From Candidatus Didemnitutus sp. (lineage in GTDB: Bacteria > Verrucomicrobiota > Verrucomicrobiia > Opitutales > Opitutaceae): a stretch of 41,117 bases of DNA. Shown here in pieces: positions 19,620 through 29,620 of the stretch; within the stretch, counting starts at the first letter, position 1; each line of letters begins with the position of its first letter. The position numbers were made by a program, and so were the translations under genes. The notes below the pieces were generated by a model, which was not told the origin of the DNA, ran no database searches, and saw only the letters and a program-made list of their open reading frames with translations. The DNA is taken from contig JAMPXH010000025.1 of NCBI GenBank assembly GCA_023701285.1, forward strand, positions 1 through 41,117. Reading direction: 5' to 3'.

Positions 19620-21107
19620 ATGCCCAAGTCCGCTCCGCCGCCCCCACCCCCGGGTCCCGCCACGTCGTTGTTCGAAGGCTATGTGCCGGACCGATTCTTC
19701 GATGAGATGTTCGCCTCCGACGGCGAGGTGCGCCCGCACTACCGGCGCTTCGCGCAGCGTTTCCACGGGGTCGACGGCGACACGCTGGCAGCGAAGCGCC
19801 GCTCCATCGACTTGGCCTTCCTGCGCCAGGGCATCACCTTCAACGTCTACGGCGACGCCCAAGGCACGGAGCGCGTTTTCCCTTTCGACCTGCTCCCCCG
19901 CATCATCCCGCTCGCCGAGTGGGAGCACCTGAAGGCCGGACTCGTCCAGCGCATCACCGCGCTGAACCTCTTCCTGCACGACATCTACCACGAGCAACGC
20001 ATCCTGCGCGACGGCACCATCCCCGCCCACTACGTGCTTTCCGCGAAACATTTCCGGCGCGAATTCGTGAACGCCAAGGTGCCGCGCGACATCTACATTC
20101 ACATCTGCGGCACCGACATCATCCGCGACGACGCCGGCAACTACTTGGTGCTGGAGGATAACGCCCGCTGCCCCTCCGGAGTCAGCTATGTGCTCGAAAA
20201 TCGCCGTGCCCTGAAGCGCACCTTCCCGGACATCTACGAATCCTGCGCCGTGCAACCCGTCGACCACTACCCCGACGAGTTGCTCAAGCTCCTCCGCTAC
20301 GTCGCTCCCAGCGGCGTCGCCGAGCCCACCGTCGTGCTGCTCACGCCCGGGGCCTACAACTCCGCCTATTTCGAGCACACCTACCTTGCCCGCCAGATGG
20401 GCATCGAGATCGTCGAGGGCCGCGATCTCGTCGTCCAGGACCAGCACGTCTACATGCGCACCACCAAGGGCCTGCGCCCCGTCCACGTCATCTACCGCCG
20501 CATCGACGACGATTTCCTCGACCCCACCGTCTTCCGGCGCGACTCGGCCCTTGGCGTGCCCGGCCTCGTCAACGCCTACCGCGCCGGCGCCGTCTCCCTC
20601 GCCAACTCCATCGGCACCGGCGTCGCGGACGACAAGGTCATGTATTACTTCGTCCCGCGCATCATCAAATACTACCTCGACCAGGAACCGCTGCTCCCGA
20701 ACGTCCCCACCTACCTTGCCAGCGAGCCCGGAGACCGCCAATACATCGTTGAGAACCTCGACAAACTCGTGGTCAAGGCCGCCAACGAAGCCGGCGGCTA
20801 CGGCATGCTGATGGGCCCGCGCGCCACCCAAGCCGAGCGCGACGAGTTTCGCGCCAAGATCCTCGCCGATCCCCGCAACTACATCGCGCAACCGATGATC
20901 TCGCTCTCCCGCCACCCCACGTGGTGCGACCGCGAGGGCTTCGGCGGGCGGCACATCGACCTGCGCCCCTTCATTCTCTTCGGCGAGAAACCCGTCATCA
21001 TCCCCGGCGGCCTGACCCGCGTCGCGCTCCGCAAGGGCTCGCTCGTCGTCAACTCCTCCCAAGGCGGCGGCAGCAAGGAGACCTGGGTGCTCTACGGCAA
21101 CGAATGA
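19620..21107 (+). CDS. Circularly permuted ATP-grasp type 2 protein
   Basis: 495 residues. The start at 19620 is followed by a Pro-rich leader ([10 protein letters not shown]) and the COG2308 (DUF404/DUF407) pattern: [65 protein letters not shown] and the C-terminal [23 protein letters not shown]. The family is predicted to ligate amine and carboxylate groups with ATP; a peptide-type product has been proposed but the substrate is unknown. It is the first gene of an operon with an alpha-E protein and a transglutaminase-like protein, a combination conserved across bacteria. The next ATG overlaps its stop. Confidence 0.92.
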   Translation: MPKSAPPPPPPGPATSLFEGYVPDRFFDEMFASDGEVRPHYRRFAQRFHGVDGDTLAAKRRSIDLAFLRQGITFNVYGDAQGTERVFPFDLLPRIIPLAEWEHLKAGLVQRITALNLFLHDIYHEQRILRDGTIPAHYVLSAKHFRREFVNAKVPRDIYIHICGTDIIRDDAGNYLVLEDNARCPSGVSYVLENRRALKRTFPDIYESCAVQPVDHYPDELLKLLRYVAPSGVAEPTVVLLTPGAYNSAYFEHTYLARQMGIEIVEGRDLVVQDQHVYMRTTKGLRPVHVIYRRIDDDFLDPTVFRRDSALGVPGLVNAYRAGAVSLANSIGTGVADDKVMYYFVPRIIKYYLDQEPLLPNVPTYLASEPGDRQYIVENLDKLVVKAANEAGGYGMLMGPRATQAERDEFRAKILADPRNYIAQPMISLSRHPTWCDREGFGGRHIDLRPFILFGEKPVIIPGGLTRVALRKGSLVVNSSQGGGSKETWVLYGNE

Positions 21108-22165
21108 CCCGCCCCATGCTCTCCCGCGTCGCCAATTCCCTCTACTGGATGAGCCGCTACATCGAGCGCGCCGACAACACCGCGCGCCTCGTCGATGTGA
21201 ATCTCCAGCTCCTTCTCGACATCCGCCGCCTCGACGACCAGACGCTCGCCGACCACTGGCTGCCCATCGTGCAGAGCAGCGGCGACGACGAGCTCTTCCG
21301 CACGCTGCACACCGCCGCCACCGGTGACAGCGTCACCGAGTTCCTCGTCTTCGAGACCGCCAACCCGAACTCCATCGTCTCCTCCATCGGCCAAGCCCGC
21401 GAGAACGCCCGCATGGTGCGCGACCAGCTCACGGTCGAATTTTGGGAGGAACTCAACCGGCTCTACCTCTTCCTCCACTCGCCCCGCGCCCGCGCCACCT
21501 GGCGTTCGAGCCCCCACGAGTTCTTCCTCGAGATCAAGAACAGCTCCCTCCTCCTGCACGGCCTCGCCACCGCCACCGTCATCCGCAACGAGGGCTGGAA
21601 CTTCATGCAGGCCGGCTGCTACCTCGAACGCGCCGACAAAACCTCTCGCCTCCTCGACGTGCGCCACACCTCTCTGCCCGCGCGCGGCGTGCCTGCCCTC
21701 ATCAGTCAGGAGGACGCGCTCGGCTGGTCCGCCGTGCTCCGTTCCTCCAGTGCGTGGGACGCCTACAAGGCCCGCCACGGCGCCGAGGTGCAACCCGCCT
21801 ACGTCGTGGACTTCCTGCTCCTGTCGGACAACTTTCCCCGCTCCGTCCGCTTCTGCGTCTGCGCGCTCGACGCCGCGCTGCGCCGCATCTCCGGCACCGC
21901 TGGCGACCGCTTCAGCAACGACGCCGAGAAGCTCGCCGGACGCCTCCTCGCCGATCTCAGCTTCAGCTCGCCCGAGGATATCTTCGCCCTCGGCCTGCAC
22001 GCCTACATCGACCAGCTGCAGGGCCGGGTGAACGCCATCGGCGACGCCCTCTTCCAAGCCTACATCTACCAACCCTTCCACACGCTCGAGGACTACCAGC
22101 TCCGCCAGCAGGAGGAGCAACAGCAGCAGGCCGCCCCAACGGCAGGCCAGCCCGCCCTCGCATGA
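21104..22165 (+). CDS. Alpha-E domain protein (COG2307)
   Basis: 353 residues, nearly all helical. The N-terminus [25 protein letters not shown] is diagnostic of the alpha-E family (PF04168), and [22 protein letters not shown] repeats the ERAD-type motif about 170 residues later. The function is unknown; it is always found with the ATP-grasp partner and probably forms a complex or acts as substrate or scaffold (inference). The first ATG overlaps the upstream stop by ATGA; an ATG at 21116 is an equally good start. The tail is Gln/Ala-rich ([11 protein letters not shown]). The next gene starts inside its stop codon. Confidence 0.92.
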   Translation: MTRPMLSRVANSLYWMSRYIERADNTARLVDVNLQLLLDIRRLDDQTLADHWLPIVQSSGDDELFRTLHTAATGDSVTEFLVFETANPNSIVSSIGQARENARMVRDQLTVEFWEELNRLYLFLHSPRARATWRSSPHEFFLEIKNSSLLLHGLATATVIRNEGWNFMQAGCYLERADKTSRLLDVRHTSLPARGVPALISQEDALGWSAVLRSSSAWDAYKARHGAEVQPAYVVDFLLLSDNFPRSVRFCVCALDAALRRISGTAGDRFSNDAEKLAGRLLADLSFSSPEDIFALGLHAYIDQLQGRVNAIGDALFQAYIYQPFHTLEDYQLRQQEEQQQQAAPTAGQPALA

Positions 22166-23037
22166 AGCTCCACACCTTACACCGCACGCGCTACCGCTAC
22201 GAAGCGCCCGTGCGGGAGAGCTTCAACGAGGCGCGCCTCCGCCCCGCCACCGCCGACGGGCAGGAATGCCGGCACTTCGAGCTGCGCGTCACACCGTCCG
22301 CCCGGTCTTCCCACTACCTCGATTTCTACCAGAACTGCGTGCATCTTTTCGAGATCGCCGCCCCGCACAGCGAGCTTCTCGTCGAGGCCACCGCCCTCGT
22401 CTTCACCCGCGACACACCCGCTCTGCCCGCCGACGCCACGCCGGCCCCGCTCGCGAGCGTGGGCGACTGCCTGCTGCAGGACCGTTGCTACGACTTCCTC
22501 CCCGACAGCACCTATGTCGAGGTGACGCCCGAGACGAGCGCGCTCGCCGCCGAGGCCGCCGCCGGCGCGACGGACGTGTGGCAGGCCGCGCAAGCGATCA
22601 TGCGACACATCCACGGCGAGTTCCAATACCGGCCGGCTTCGACCACCGTGCACACCCACATGCGCGAGGTGCTGAAGGCACGGCACGGCGTCTGCCAGGA
22701 CTTCGCCCATGTCATGATCGGCTACTGCCGCGCGCTGAAGATCCCTGCCCGCTACGTGAGCGGCTACCTCTACAACGGGCCGCGCGACGAGTTGAAGGGG
22801 GCCCAGGCCAGCCACGCCTGGATGGAGGTCTTCGTCAACGGCGCCGGCTGGTGCGGACTCGACCCGACCAACGCCCAACTCGCCGCACACCGGCATGTGA
22901 AAGTCGCCGTCGGACGCGACTACGCGGACGTTTCGCCGCTGAAAGGCACCTACCGCGGCACGGACAGGCACCGCCTGAGCGTCGAGGTGCTCGTGTCCGA
23001 AACGGAGGAGCTGCCGCAGCCGATGTCGGTCGCGTGA
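22162..23037 (+). CDS. Transglutaminase-like cysteine protease/ligase
   Basis: 291 residues. The N-terminal ~140 residues form the beta-sandwich domain typical of bacterial transglutaminase-like proteins (HRTRYRYEAPVRESFNEARLRP). The papain-like core has the triad Cys178 (ARHGVCQDFAHV), His218 (SHAWMEVFV) and Asp234 (GLDPTN). Such enzymes usually act as peptidases or amidases. Its ATG overlaps the stop of the alpha-E gene, so it is the third member of the operon and likely processes the product of the ATP-grasp ligase (inference). It converges on the sugar-nucleotide decarboxylase gene after 28 GC-rich bases with no clear terminator. Confidence 0.92.
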   Translation: MKLHTLHRTRYRYEAPVRESFNEARLRPATADGQECRHFELRVTPSARSSHYLDFYQNCVHLFEIAAPHSELLVEATALVFTRDTPALPADATPAPLASVGDCLLQDRCYDFLPDSTYVEVTPETSALAAEAAAGATDVWQAAQAIMRHIHGEFQYRPASTTVHTHMREVLKARHGVCQDFAHVMIGYCRALKIPARYVSGYLYNGPRDELKGAQASHAWMEVFVNGAGWCGLDPTNAQLAAHRHVKVAVGRDYADVSPLKGTYRGTDRHRLSVEVLVSETEELPQPMSVA

Positions 23038-23065
23038 GCGAAGCCGGGCGGCGGCGCGCGGCGCG

Positions 23066-23992
<927 letters not shown>

Positions 23993-24076
23993 ACTGCTGC
24001 GGACGTTGCCAAACGCCTCCGCGCGTAGCCAGCAAAAGTTCGCCCAGCCCAGCGGCGTCGCCGTCGGCAGCGGCGG

Positions 24077-25216
24077 TCAGACCTGCGCCTCCCCCGCCTC
24101 GTAACGCGCGATCCACGCGCGGCTCCAAGACGCGAAGTCGCCCGCATCGAGGTGCGCGCGCGCCTGGGCCATGAGGTCGAGGTAGAAATGGATGTTGTGC
24201 AGCGTCAGCAGCGTGCTCGCGAGGATCTCGTTGGCCATCACCAGATGCCGCAGATACGCGCGGGAAAAGTGCCGGCAGGTGTAGTTGTCCAACCCCTCGA
24301 CCAGCGGGCCGGCGTCGGTCCGGTAGCGCTCGTTGCGGAGGTTGATGACCCCGTCGGGCGTGAACGCGGCACCGTTGCGCCCGATCCGCGTCGGGTGCAC
24401 GCAATCGAACATATCCACCCCGAGCGCGATCATCTTCAGGATCTGCGGCGGCGTGCCGAGACCCATCGTGTAGCGCGGCTTGTCCGCCGGCATGAACGGC
24501 GTCGTCGCGCCGACCTGCTTCAACATCTCCGGCTCGGGCTCGCCGACACTGACGCCGCCGACCGCGTAGCCGGGGAAATCCATCGCGGCGAGCGACTCGG
24601 CCGCCTCGCGCCGGAGGTCGTCGAAGGTCGAACCCTGCGCGATGGCGAAGACATGGTGCCCGCCCGCGAGGAAGCCGTTGTCGGTGGCGATCTGTTTGCA
24701 CTCGCGCGCCCAGCGCTCGCTGCGCGCGACGGCCCGGGCGCACTCGTCGCGCGTGCACGGCCACGGCGGACACTCGTCGATCACCATCGCAATGTCGGAG
24801 CCGAGGTTGGCCTGGATCGTCATCACCTCGCGCGGACCGAGGAAGAGCTTCGCCCCGTCGATGTGCGACGAGAACGCGATGCCGTCGTCGCGGATGTCGC
24901 GGAGCTTCGCCAGCGAGAACACCTGGAAGCCGCCGCTGTCGGTGAGGATCGGGCCATCCCAACCCATGAAGCGGTGCAACCCGCCGAGCTCGCGCACGAG
25001 CTCGGAGCCCGGGCGCAGATTCAGATGGTAGGTGTTGCCGAGGATGATCTGCGCCCCCGCCTCCTTCACCTGCGCCGGCGTGAGCGCCTTGACGGTGCCC
25101 TGCGTGCCCACGGGCATGAAGATCGGCGTCTCGATGACGCCGTGCAGCGTGCGCAGGCGGCCGCGGCGCGCGGCCGTGGCGGAGTCGGTTTTGAGCAATT
25201 CGAAATGGGCAGGCAT
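24077..25216 (-). CDS. tgt: tRNA-guanine transglycosylase, zinc site degenerate
   Basis: 379 residues from the ATG at 25216; an ATG at 25240 is possible. The enzyme exchanges guanine 34 of GUN-anticodon tRNAs for a queuosine precursor. Core residues are present: Asp93 in [11 protein letters not shown], Asp147 in MVIDECPP and the nucleophile Asp271 in [11 protein letters not shown]. Two points are unusual. The zinc motif, Cys-x-Cys-x2-Cys in E. coli (302, 304, 307) plus His333, reads Leu309, Asn311, Cys314 and His340 here. The substrate loop is GGVSVGE rather than GGLAVGE. Both could reflect altered base preference, such as queuine salvage, as reported for Chlamydia. Trp/Tyr/Arg-rich regions are otherwise intact, so it is not an obvious pseudogene. 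Confidence 0.94.
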   Translation of the reverse strand: MPAHFELLKTDSATAARRGRLRTLHGVIETPIFMPVGTQGTVKALTPAQVKEAGAQIILGNTYHLNLRPGSELVRELGGLHRFMGWDGPILTDSGGFQVFSLAKLRDIRDDGIAFSSHIDGAKLFLGPREVMTIQANLGSDIAMVIDECPPWPCTRDECARAVARSERWARECKQIATDNGFLAGGHHVFAIAQGSTFDDLRREAAESLAAMDFPGYAVGGVSVGEPEPEMLKQVGATTPFMPADKPRYTMGLGTPPQILKMIALGVDMFDCVHPTRIGRNGAAFTPDGVINLRNERYRTDAGPLVEGLDNYTCRHFSRAYLRHLVMANEILASTLLTLHNIHFYLDLMAQARAHLDAGDFASWSRAWIARYEAGEAQV

Positions 25217-25288
25217 CGGGATTCGGCGCGGGCGCGCCATGACAGGAATGAGGCTACCCGCGCGCTTGACCCCCCTGTCAAATCCCGA

Positions 25289-25867
25289 GTGGATTCGCCC
25301 GTGCTGCTCGTCATCGACAACTACGATTCGTTCACCTTCAACCTGGTCCAGTATTTCGGCCAGTTGGGCGTGAGCATGCGGGTCTTCCGCAACGACGAGC
25401 TCACCCCTGACGAGGCCGTCGCGCTGAACCCCGACCGCGTGCTGATCTCGCCCGGCCCCTGCACGCCGACGGAGGCCGGCATCAGCCTCGACATCTTCCG
25501 CGTCTTCGCCGGCCGGAAACCCATCTTCGGCGTCTGCCTCGGGCATCAGGCGATGGGCCAGTATTTCGGCGGCAAGGTCGTGCGCGCCGGCCGACTGATG
25601 CACGGCAAGCGCTCCCCGATCCAGCACCGCGGCACCGATGTCTTCGCCGGGCTGCCCTCCCCTTTCCAAGCCGCCCGCTACCACTCGCTGCTGGTCGAGC
25701 GCACCTCGTTGCCCGCCGAGCTCGAGATCACCGCCGAGACGGCCGAAGGCGAGATCATGGGCCTGCGCCACCGGCAGTTCCCCATCTGGGGCGTGCAATT
25801 CCACCCGGAATCCATCGCGACCGAGCACGGGATGAGGATCCTGCAGAACTTTCTCGCCCTGCCGTAG
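25289..25867 (+). CDS. trpG: Anthranilate/aminodeoxychorismate synthase glutaminase subunit
   Basis: 192 residues from GTG at 25289; a GTG at 25301 would also fit the family. It is a class I glutamine amidotransferase: the oxyanion segment [16 protein letters not shown], the nucleophile Cys83 in [10 protein letters not shown], and His172/Glu174 in GVQFHPES. It supplies ammonia to TrpE or PabB; sequence alone does not separate TrpG from PabA, and in many bacteria one subunit serves both. Neither partner gene is nearby. It is divergent from tgt with a 72-base gap, so promoters for both should lie there. Confidence 0.9.
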   Translation: MDSPVLLVIDNYDSFTFNLVQYFGQLGVSMRVFRNDELTPDEAVALNPDRVLISPGPCTPTEAGISLDIFRVFAGRKPIFGVCLGHQAMGQYFGGKVVRAGRLMHGKRSPIQHRGTDVFAGLPSPFQAARYHSLLVERTSLPAELEITAETAEGEIMGLRHRQFPIWGVQFHPESIATEHGMRILQNFLALP

Positions 25868-25921
25868 TCGAAAGAAGCTCGGCACCGCTTGCCCGACGCC
25901 CTTAGCCTGCCGCCGAAATCC

Positions 25922-26410
25922 ATGCGCTGTCCCAAGTGCACCTCCATCGAGGATAAGGTCATCGACTCCCGCATCGCGCGCGACGGCAACACCATCCGTC
26001 GCCGGCGCGAGTGCCTTGAGTGCAGCCACCGGTTCACCACCACCGAGTCGCTCGTGCGCGACAACCTTGTCGTGGTGAAGCGCGACGGCCGCACCGAGCC
26101 CTTCATGCGCGACAAGCTCGTCAGCGCCGTGCGCGCCGCCTGCCACAAGCGCCCGATCGACGGCGAGCAGATCTACATGCTCGTCGAGGACGTGATCGAC
26201 GCCCTCGAAGCCGAATTCGAGAGTCAGGTGCCGACCAAGGGCATCGGCGAACACGTCATGCAACGCCTGCGCAAGCTCGACCAGGTCGCCTACGTCCGCT
26301 TCGCCAGCGTCTACAAGGAATTCCGCGACGTCGGCGAGTTCGTCGACGAGATCACGAGCCTCACGCCGTTCCCGCCCGAAACCGACACCCCGCCGAAGCC
26401 GAAGAAATGA
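25922..26410 (+). CDS. nrdR: Transcriptional repressor NrdR
   Basis: 162 residues, standard length. A zinc ribbon with Cys3, Cys6, Cys31 and Cys34 (MRCPKC...ECLECSHRF) precedes an ATP-cone domain (VVVKRDGRTEPFMRDKLVSAV). NrdR senses ATP/dATP and represses ribonucleotide reductase genes through NrdR boxes. An upstream in-frame ATG at 25889 would add 11 residues before the MRCPKC start and is rejected. The ribonucleotide reductase genes are not in the window. The stop codon overlaps the start of the following unknown gene. Confidence 0.96.
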   Translation: MRCPKCTSIEDKVIDSRIARDGNTIRRRRECLECSHRFTTTESLVRDNLVVVKRDGRTEPFMRDKLVSAVRAACHKRPIDGEQIYMLVEDVIDALEAEFESQVPTKGIGEHVMQRLRKLDQVAYVRFASVYKEFRDVGEFVDEITSLTPFPPETDTPPKPKK

Positions 26411-26883
26411 CGTCCCCCGCCCAACTGCGACGGCTGCACTTCCTGAACGCGCTCTTCGCGCCGCTCACGGGACAGGATCTCTATCTCGCGCAGCAGATCG
26501 ACGACGCCATACGCACGACGCTCGCAGAAGATGTGGAGCGCGCGCCGAACGATCCCGACTTCGTCCAAGCCGCCGCGGCCCTGTTCGCCAAGCTCTGCCA
26601 GACGCACGCCTCGCACGGCTTCTACCATTTCGACGCCGCCGCCGACCCGACTGACGGCACCCCGCTCTTCGCCCGGGCCAACCTCATGCGCGGCTTGAAG
26701 CAACTCGCCCTCTGCGACGAGGCCACCGTGCTCGTGACGAATCTGCGCGCCGCCCACACCCCCGCCTCCGGTCGCTGGAGCGCGCGACGCGAGCGCGACT
26801 ACGGCGACACGCTTGACCTGCTCCGCCATCTCACCGCCGCCCGCACCCGCCGCGGTGCGAACGTGAACCTCCTGTTTCTCTGA
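26407..26883 (+). CDS. Conserved-looking hypothetical protein coupled to nrdR
   Basis: 158 residues starting in the nrdR stop codon (ATGA), so its translation is probably coupled. The sequence is soluble and helical, with no signal peptide, membrane segment or recognised motif. It opens with QLRRLHFLNALFAPLTGQDLY and has an Arg-rich C-terminus (ARRERDYGDTLDLLRHLTAARTRRG). I do not recognise the family. Gene position suggests a nucleotide-metabolism or housekeeping link, but that is only context. Confidence 0.7.
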   Translation: MTSPAQLRRLHFLNALFAPLTGQDLYLAQQIDDAIRTTLAEDVERAPNDPDFVQAAAALFAKLCQTHASHGFYHFDAAADPTDGTPLFARANLMRGLKQLALCDEATVLVTNLRAAHTPASGRWSARRERDYGDTLDLLRHLTAARTRRGANVNLLFL

Positions 26884-26890
26884 ACTCTTG

Positions 26891-26951
26891 AACCACAGAG
26901 AACACGGAGCCATCAGGGCAAACTCTCTGTGTTCTCTGTGCCTCTGTGGTT
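26891..26951. repeat. Inverted repeat of the AACCACAGAG type
   Basis: The left arm AACCACAGAG (26891-26900) pairs exactly with CTCTGTGGTT (26942-26951). Next to it AACACGGAG (26901-26909) pairs with CTCTGTGTT (26924-26932) with one mismatch. The right arm has an extra CACAGAG-like unit, so it reads as a run of ACAGAG/ACACAG modules. It lies between the 158-residue gene and the HIT gene. Sequences of this style recur in environmental bacterial genomes in my experience; copy number here cannot be checked. Confidence 0.6.
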
Positions 26952-26965
26952 AATCCCTTCCGCCG

Positions 26966-27307
26966 ATGAAGACCATCTTCCAGAAAATCATCGATCGCGA
27001 GATCCCCGCCCAGCTCGCGCATGAGGACGAGCACTGCATCGCGCTCCATGACATCAATCCGCAGGCGCCCGTGCACGTGCTGGTGATTCCCAAGCGGCTC
27101 ATCCCGCGCATCGCCGGAGCCGGCGCGGACGATCAGGCCCTGCTCGGCCATCTGTTGCTCAGCGCCGCGGCGGTCGCGAAAAAGCTCGGCTTGGAGGGAA
27201 GCGGGTTCCGCATCGTCATCAACAACGGTCGCGACGGCGGCGAGACGGTGCCGCATCTGCACGTGCATGTCCTCGGCGGCCGCCCGCTCGGCTGGCCGCC
27301 GGGCTGA
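26966..27307 (+). CDS. HIT family protein (HinT-like purine nucleoside phosphoramidase)
   Basis: 113 residues, the usual length. The histidine triad HLHVHV at His97, His99 and His101 and the N-terminal pattern FQKIIDREIPAQ...HDINPQAPVHVLVIPK mark the HinT branch, which hydrolyses AMP-lysine-type phosphoramidates in the cytosol. The terminal GRPLGWPPG is the family's typical short tail. It follows the AACCACAGAG repeat, which separates it from the nrdR pair; no Shine-Dalgarno sequence. Confidence 0.95.
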   Translation: MKTIFQKIIDREIPAQLAHEDEHCIALHDINPQAPVHVLVIPKRLIPRIAGAGADDQALLGHLLLSAAAVAKKLGLEGSGFRIVINNGRDGGETVPHLHVHVLGGRPLGWPPG

Positions 27308-27399
27308 GACGCGCCGGCGGCGCGCGACCGTCGCAGTTAGAGTGGGAGCACCCCGGTGGCGGCGAGCGCGGAGCGAGCCGTTGGAGGCTGGTTTTGCCT

Positions 27400-27452
27400 G
27401 GGTCGCTGGTCCTCCGGGTCGCTGGCGCTCCCCGCTACGGCTCCCCGCTACG
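27400..27452. repeat. Short direct repeats downstream of the HIT gene
   Basis: GGGTCGCTGG occurs at 27400-27409 and 27416-27425, and GCTCCCCGCTACG occurs twice in perfect tandem at 27427-27439 and 27440-27452. Read on the minus strand the second unit begins CGTAGCGGGGAGC, similar to GGTAGCGGCGAGC on the minus strand at 39588-39576. The rest of the 207-base gap has no gene. Confidence 0.5.
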
Positions 27453-27481
27453 AAAAGAAGGCGCGCCGTTTCGGGCGCGCC
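27452..27481 (-). terminator. Terminator of the pdxJ-to-S9 peptidase cluster
   Basis: On the minus strand, GGCGCGCC (27481-27474) pairs with GGCGCGCC (27467-27460) around a 6-base loop, followed by TTCTTTTCG. It begins 33 bases after the S9 peptidase stop. The T-run is interrupted by one C. Confidence 0.7.
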
Positions 27482-27514
27482 AGCAATCGAGGAGCGAGGA
27501 TCAAAACCCCAAGC

Positions 27515-29611
27515 TCATTTCAGGTATTTCGCCAGCCAGGCGTGGACCTCGCCGTAGAAGTAGCGGCTGTTCTCGCCCTTGAGGACCCAGTGGTTCTCAT
27601 CGGGGAACACGACCAGCCGGCTCGGCACCTGCAGGCGCTGTTGCACGGCGTAGTTCTGCAGCGCCTGATTGAGCGGCACGCGGAAATCGTTTTCGCCGAC
27701 CGTGATCAGGATCGGGGATTGGAAGCCCGTGCCCGCGGCGTGATTGCCGCCCTGGTAAAACGGACTCTGCTCGACCCACACCTTGCTGCCGGCCCACGGG
27801 AGGCCGCCATTCTGCGTCTCGCGTCCGAAGATCGTGTCGCTCGTGCTCCATTGCGACGCGAGATCCATGAGACCGGCGTGCGAAACGATCGCTTTGTAGC
27901 GCGTCGTCGTCGCCTGGAGCCAGTTCGCCATGTGGCCGCCGTAGCTCGCGCCACCGGCGGCGAGACGCGAACCATCGGCGAAGGGGAAACGCTGCACGAC
28001 TTCATCGACCGCCTCGTTCACCTCGTCGCAGGGCGTCTTGAGCGGGTCGTGCTTGATGCGACGGGAGAATTCCTCGCCGAAGCCCGTCGAGCCCGTGTAG
28101 TTCGTCAGCACCACGAGGTAGCCGGGCCGCGCCAGCAGATGGTAATTCCAGCGCAGCACGAAGGTGTCGCGCCACATCGACGCGAAGCCGCCGTGGATGA
28201 CCGTGAAGACCGGATATTTTTTCGTCGGATCGAAGCCCGGCGGCTTGATGAGCAGGTTGTGGATGTCGCGCCCGCGGCTGCTCTTGAACCAGAAATGCTC
28301 GGCGGGCGCCCAGTCGATCGCCGCGACGCGCGCGGTGTTGAACGAAGTCAAAGCCTTCGGGCCACCATCGAATCGGTAAACCTCGGCCGGATTCACCACC
28401 GAGTCCCACGTGCCGACGAGCGCCGTGCCACCGGCCGCCAGTGCGCCGATGCAGCCGGTCGCGGGCGAGGCTTCCTCGCGCACCTCGCCACCGGCGAGAT
28501 CGATCGAGTAGAGTTTCTCCAACCCGGCGTGCTCGTAGGTGAAGTGGACGCGACCGCTGCCGGCGACGAGCGCATAGCGGCTAACCGAGCGGTCGAGACC
28601 GGCCGTGAGGACCTTGCGTCCGCCGCGCGCCGGCCAGTCGAAACTGACCAGACGGGAGTTGTTGTAGACCTCGTCGTTGTTCGGGTTGAAGATCGCGAGC
28701 AACGTGCGTCCGTCGGCGGTGAATTCGAGCTGCCCGTAGCTGCCGTCGTCCTGCGTGAGCTGCTTCGGTTCGCCACCGGCGAGCGAGACTTCGAACAGGT
28801 GCGTCGACACATCGGCGTGCGCCGCCTCGTGACGGTTCGTGGACGCAATAAAGACCACCCCGGCCCCATCCGGCGTCCACTCGGCCTCGATCGACTGGCC
28901 GTCATCGCCCTGTCCGCCGCCGTAGCCGGGCAACTCGACGAGCTTGGTGCCGGCGAGGAGATTGCGCGGCTGCGAGTCAGCCTTGGCCTCCTGCACCCAG
29001 AGCGTGCCGCGCTTGTCGTCGAGCCAGCGGTCCCAGAACCGCGGCGGGAAGGATTCGTAAGCGCGGGCGTTGTATTTGCGATCCTTGCGCTCCTTGGCGG
29101 TCTTCTTGATCGCCTCCTGATCCTGCGCCCCCGGATAGAAATCGCTGACGAAGAGCAGCTGGCGTCCGTCGGGGCTGAACTTCGGCGCGCGCGCACCGAG
29201 CGTCAGATTGGTCACGCGCTGGGCCTCGCCGCCTTGGGCGAGGTTGAGCAGGTAAACCTGCCCGGCCTCGTCCCCTTCACGGCGGGTGACGAACGCGATC
29301 GTCGTCGAATCCGGCGACCACGCGACCGCGCCTTCGCCTGCCTTGGTGAACGTGATGCGCCGCGCCGGCGTGTCGTCGGTCAGCGACTTCAGCCACAGAT
29401 CGCTGGTCGCCTCCTTCGGATCGTAGGCCGGTTCGCTGACCGCGAAGACCGCCCACTTGCCGTCCGGGCTCGGGCTGGGCGCGCCCACGCGTTTCATCAA
29501 CCAGACATCCTCATGCGTGATGGCACGCTTGGCGGTTTCCTGGGCGGGGAGCCCGGCGGCTGGGAGGCAGGCAGCCGCAAGCAACAACACGAACAGACGC
29601 AGGGTTTTCAT
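27515..29611 (-). CDS. Secreted S9 family prolyl oligopeptidase
   Basis: 698 residues. A signal peptide (MKTLRLFVLLLAAACLPAAG) suggests export. Residues about 40-420 form a WD40-like/PD40 beta-propeller (SPSPDGKWAVF, AVAWSPDSTTIAF, PKFSPDGRQLLFVSD). The alpha/beta-hydrolase domain has the triad Ser556 (GGASYGGHM), Asp642 (GENDFRVP) and His674 (DENHWV). Members cleave oligopeptides, often as dipeptidyl or acylaminoacyl peptidases, in the periplasm. It begins 9 bases after dprA, so it is probably co-transcribed, although it has no evident functional link. Confidence 0.94.
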   Translation of the reverse strand: MKTLRLFVLLLAAACLPAAGLPAQETAKRAITHEDVWLMKRVGAPSPSPDGKWAVFAVSEPAYDPKEATSDLWLKSLTDDTPARRITFTKAGEGAVAWSPDSTTIAFVTRREGDEAGQVYLLNLAQGGEAQRVTNLTLGARAPKFSPDGRQLLFVSDFYPGAQDQEAIKKTAKERKDRKYNARAYESFPPRFWDRWLDDKRGTLWVQEAKADSQPRNLLAGTKLVELPGYGGGQGDDGQSIEAEWTPDGAGVVFIASTNRHEAAHADVSTHLFEVSLAGGEPKQLTQDDGSYGQLEFTADGRTLLAIFNPNNDEVYNNSRLVSFDWPARGGRKVLTAGLDRSVSRYALVAGSGRVHFTYEHAGLEKLYSIDLAGGEVREEASPATGCIGALAAGGTALVGTWDSVVNPAEVYRFDGGPKALTSFNTARVAAIDWAPAEHFWFKSSRGRDIHNLLIKPPGFDPTKKYPVFTVIHGGFASMWRDTFVLRWNYHLLARPGYLVVLTNYTGSTGFGEEFSRRIKHDPLKTPCDEVNEAVDEVVQRFPFADGSRLAAGGASYGGHMANWLQATTTRYKAIVSHAGLMDLASQWSTSDTIFGRETQNGGLPWAGSKVWVEQSPFYQGGNHAAGTGFQSPILITVGENDFRVPLNQALQNYAVQQRLQVPSRLVVFPDENHWVLKGENSRYFYGEVHAWLAKYLK

Positions 29612-29620
29612 AGGGGAAAT

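Noticed and set aside
16483-19932. A 1149-residue open frame on the plus strand opposite secA
   Set aside because: It is a shadow of secA codon use in GC-rich DNA: composition is Val/Leu/Asp/Glu-biased without domains, and secA on the other strand is unmistakable.
25217-26263. N-terminal extension of the tgt frame over trpG and nrdR
   Set aside because: The extension is antisense to two genuine genes; Tgt starts normally at 25216.
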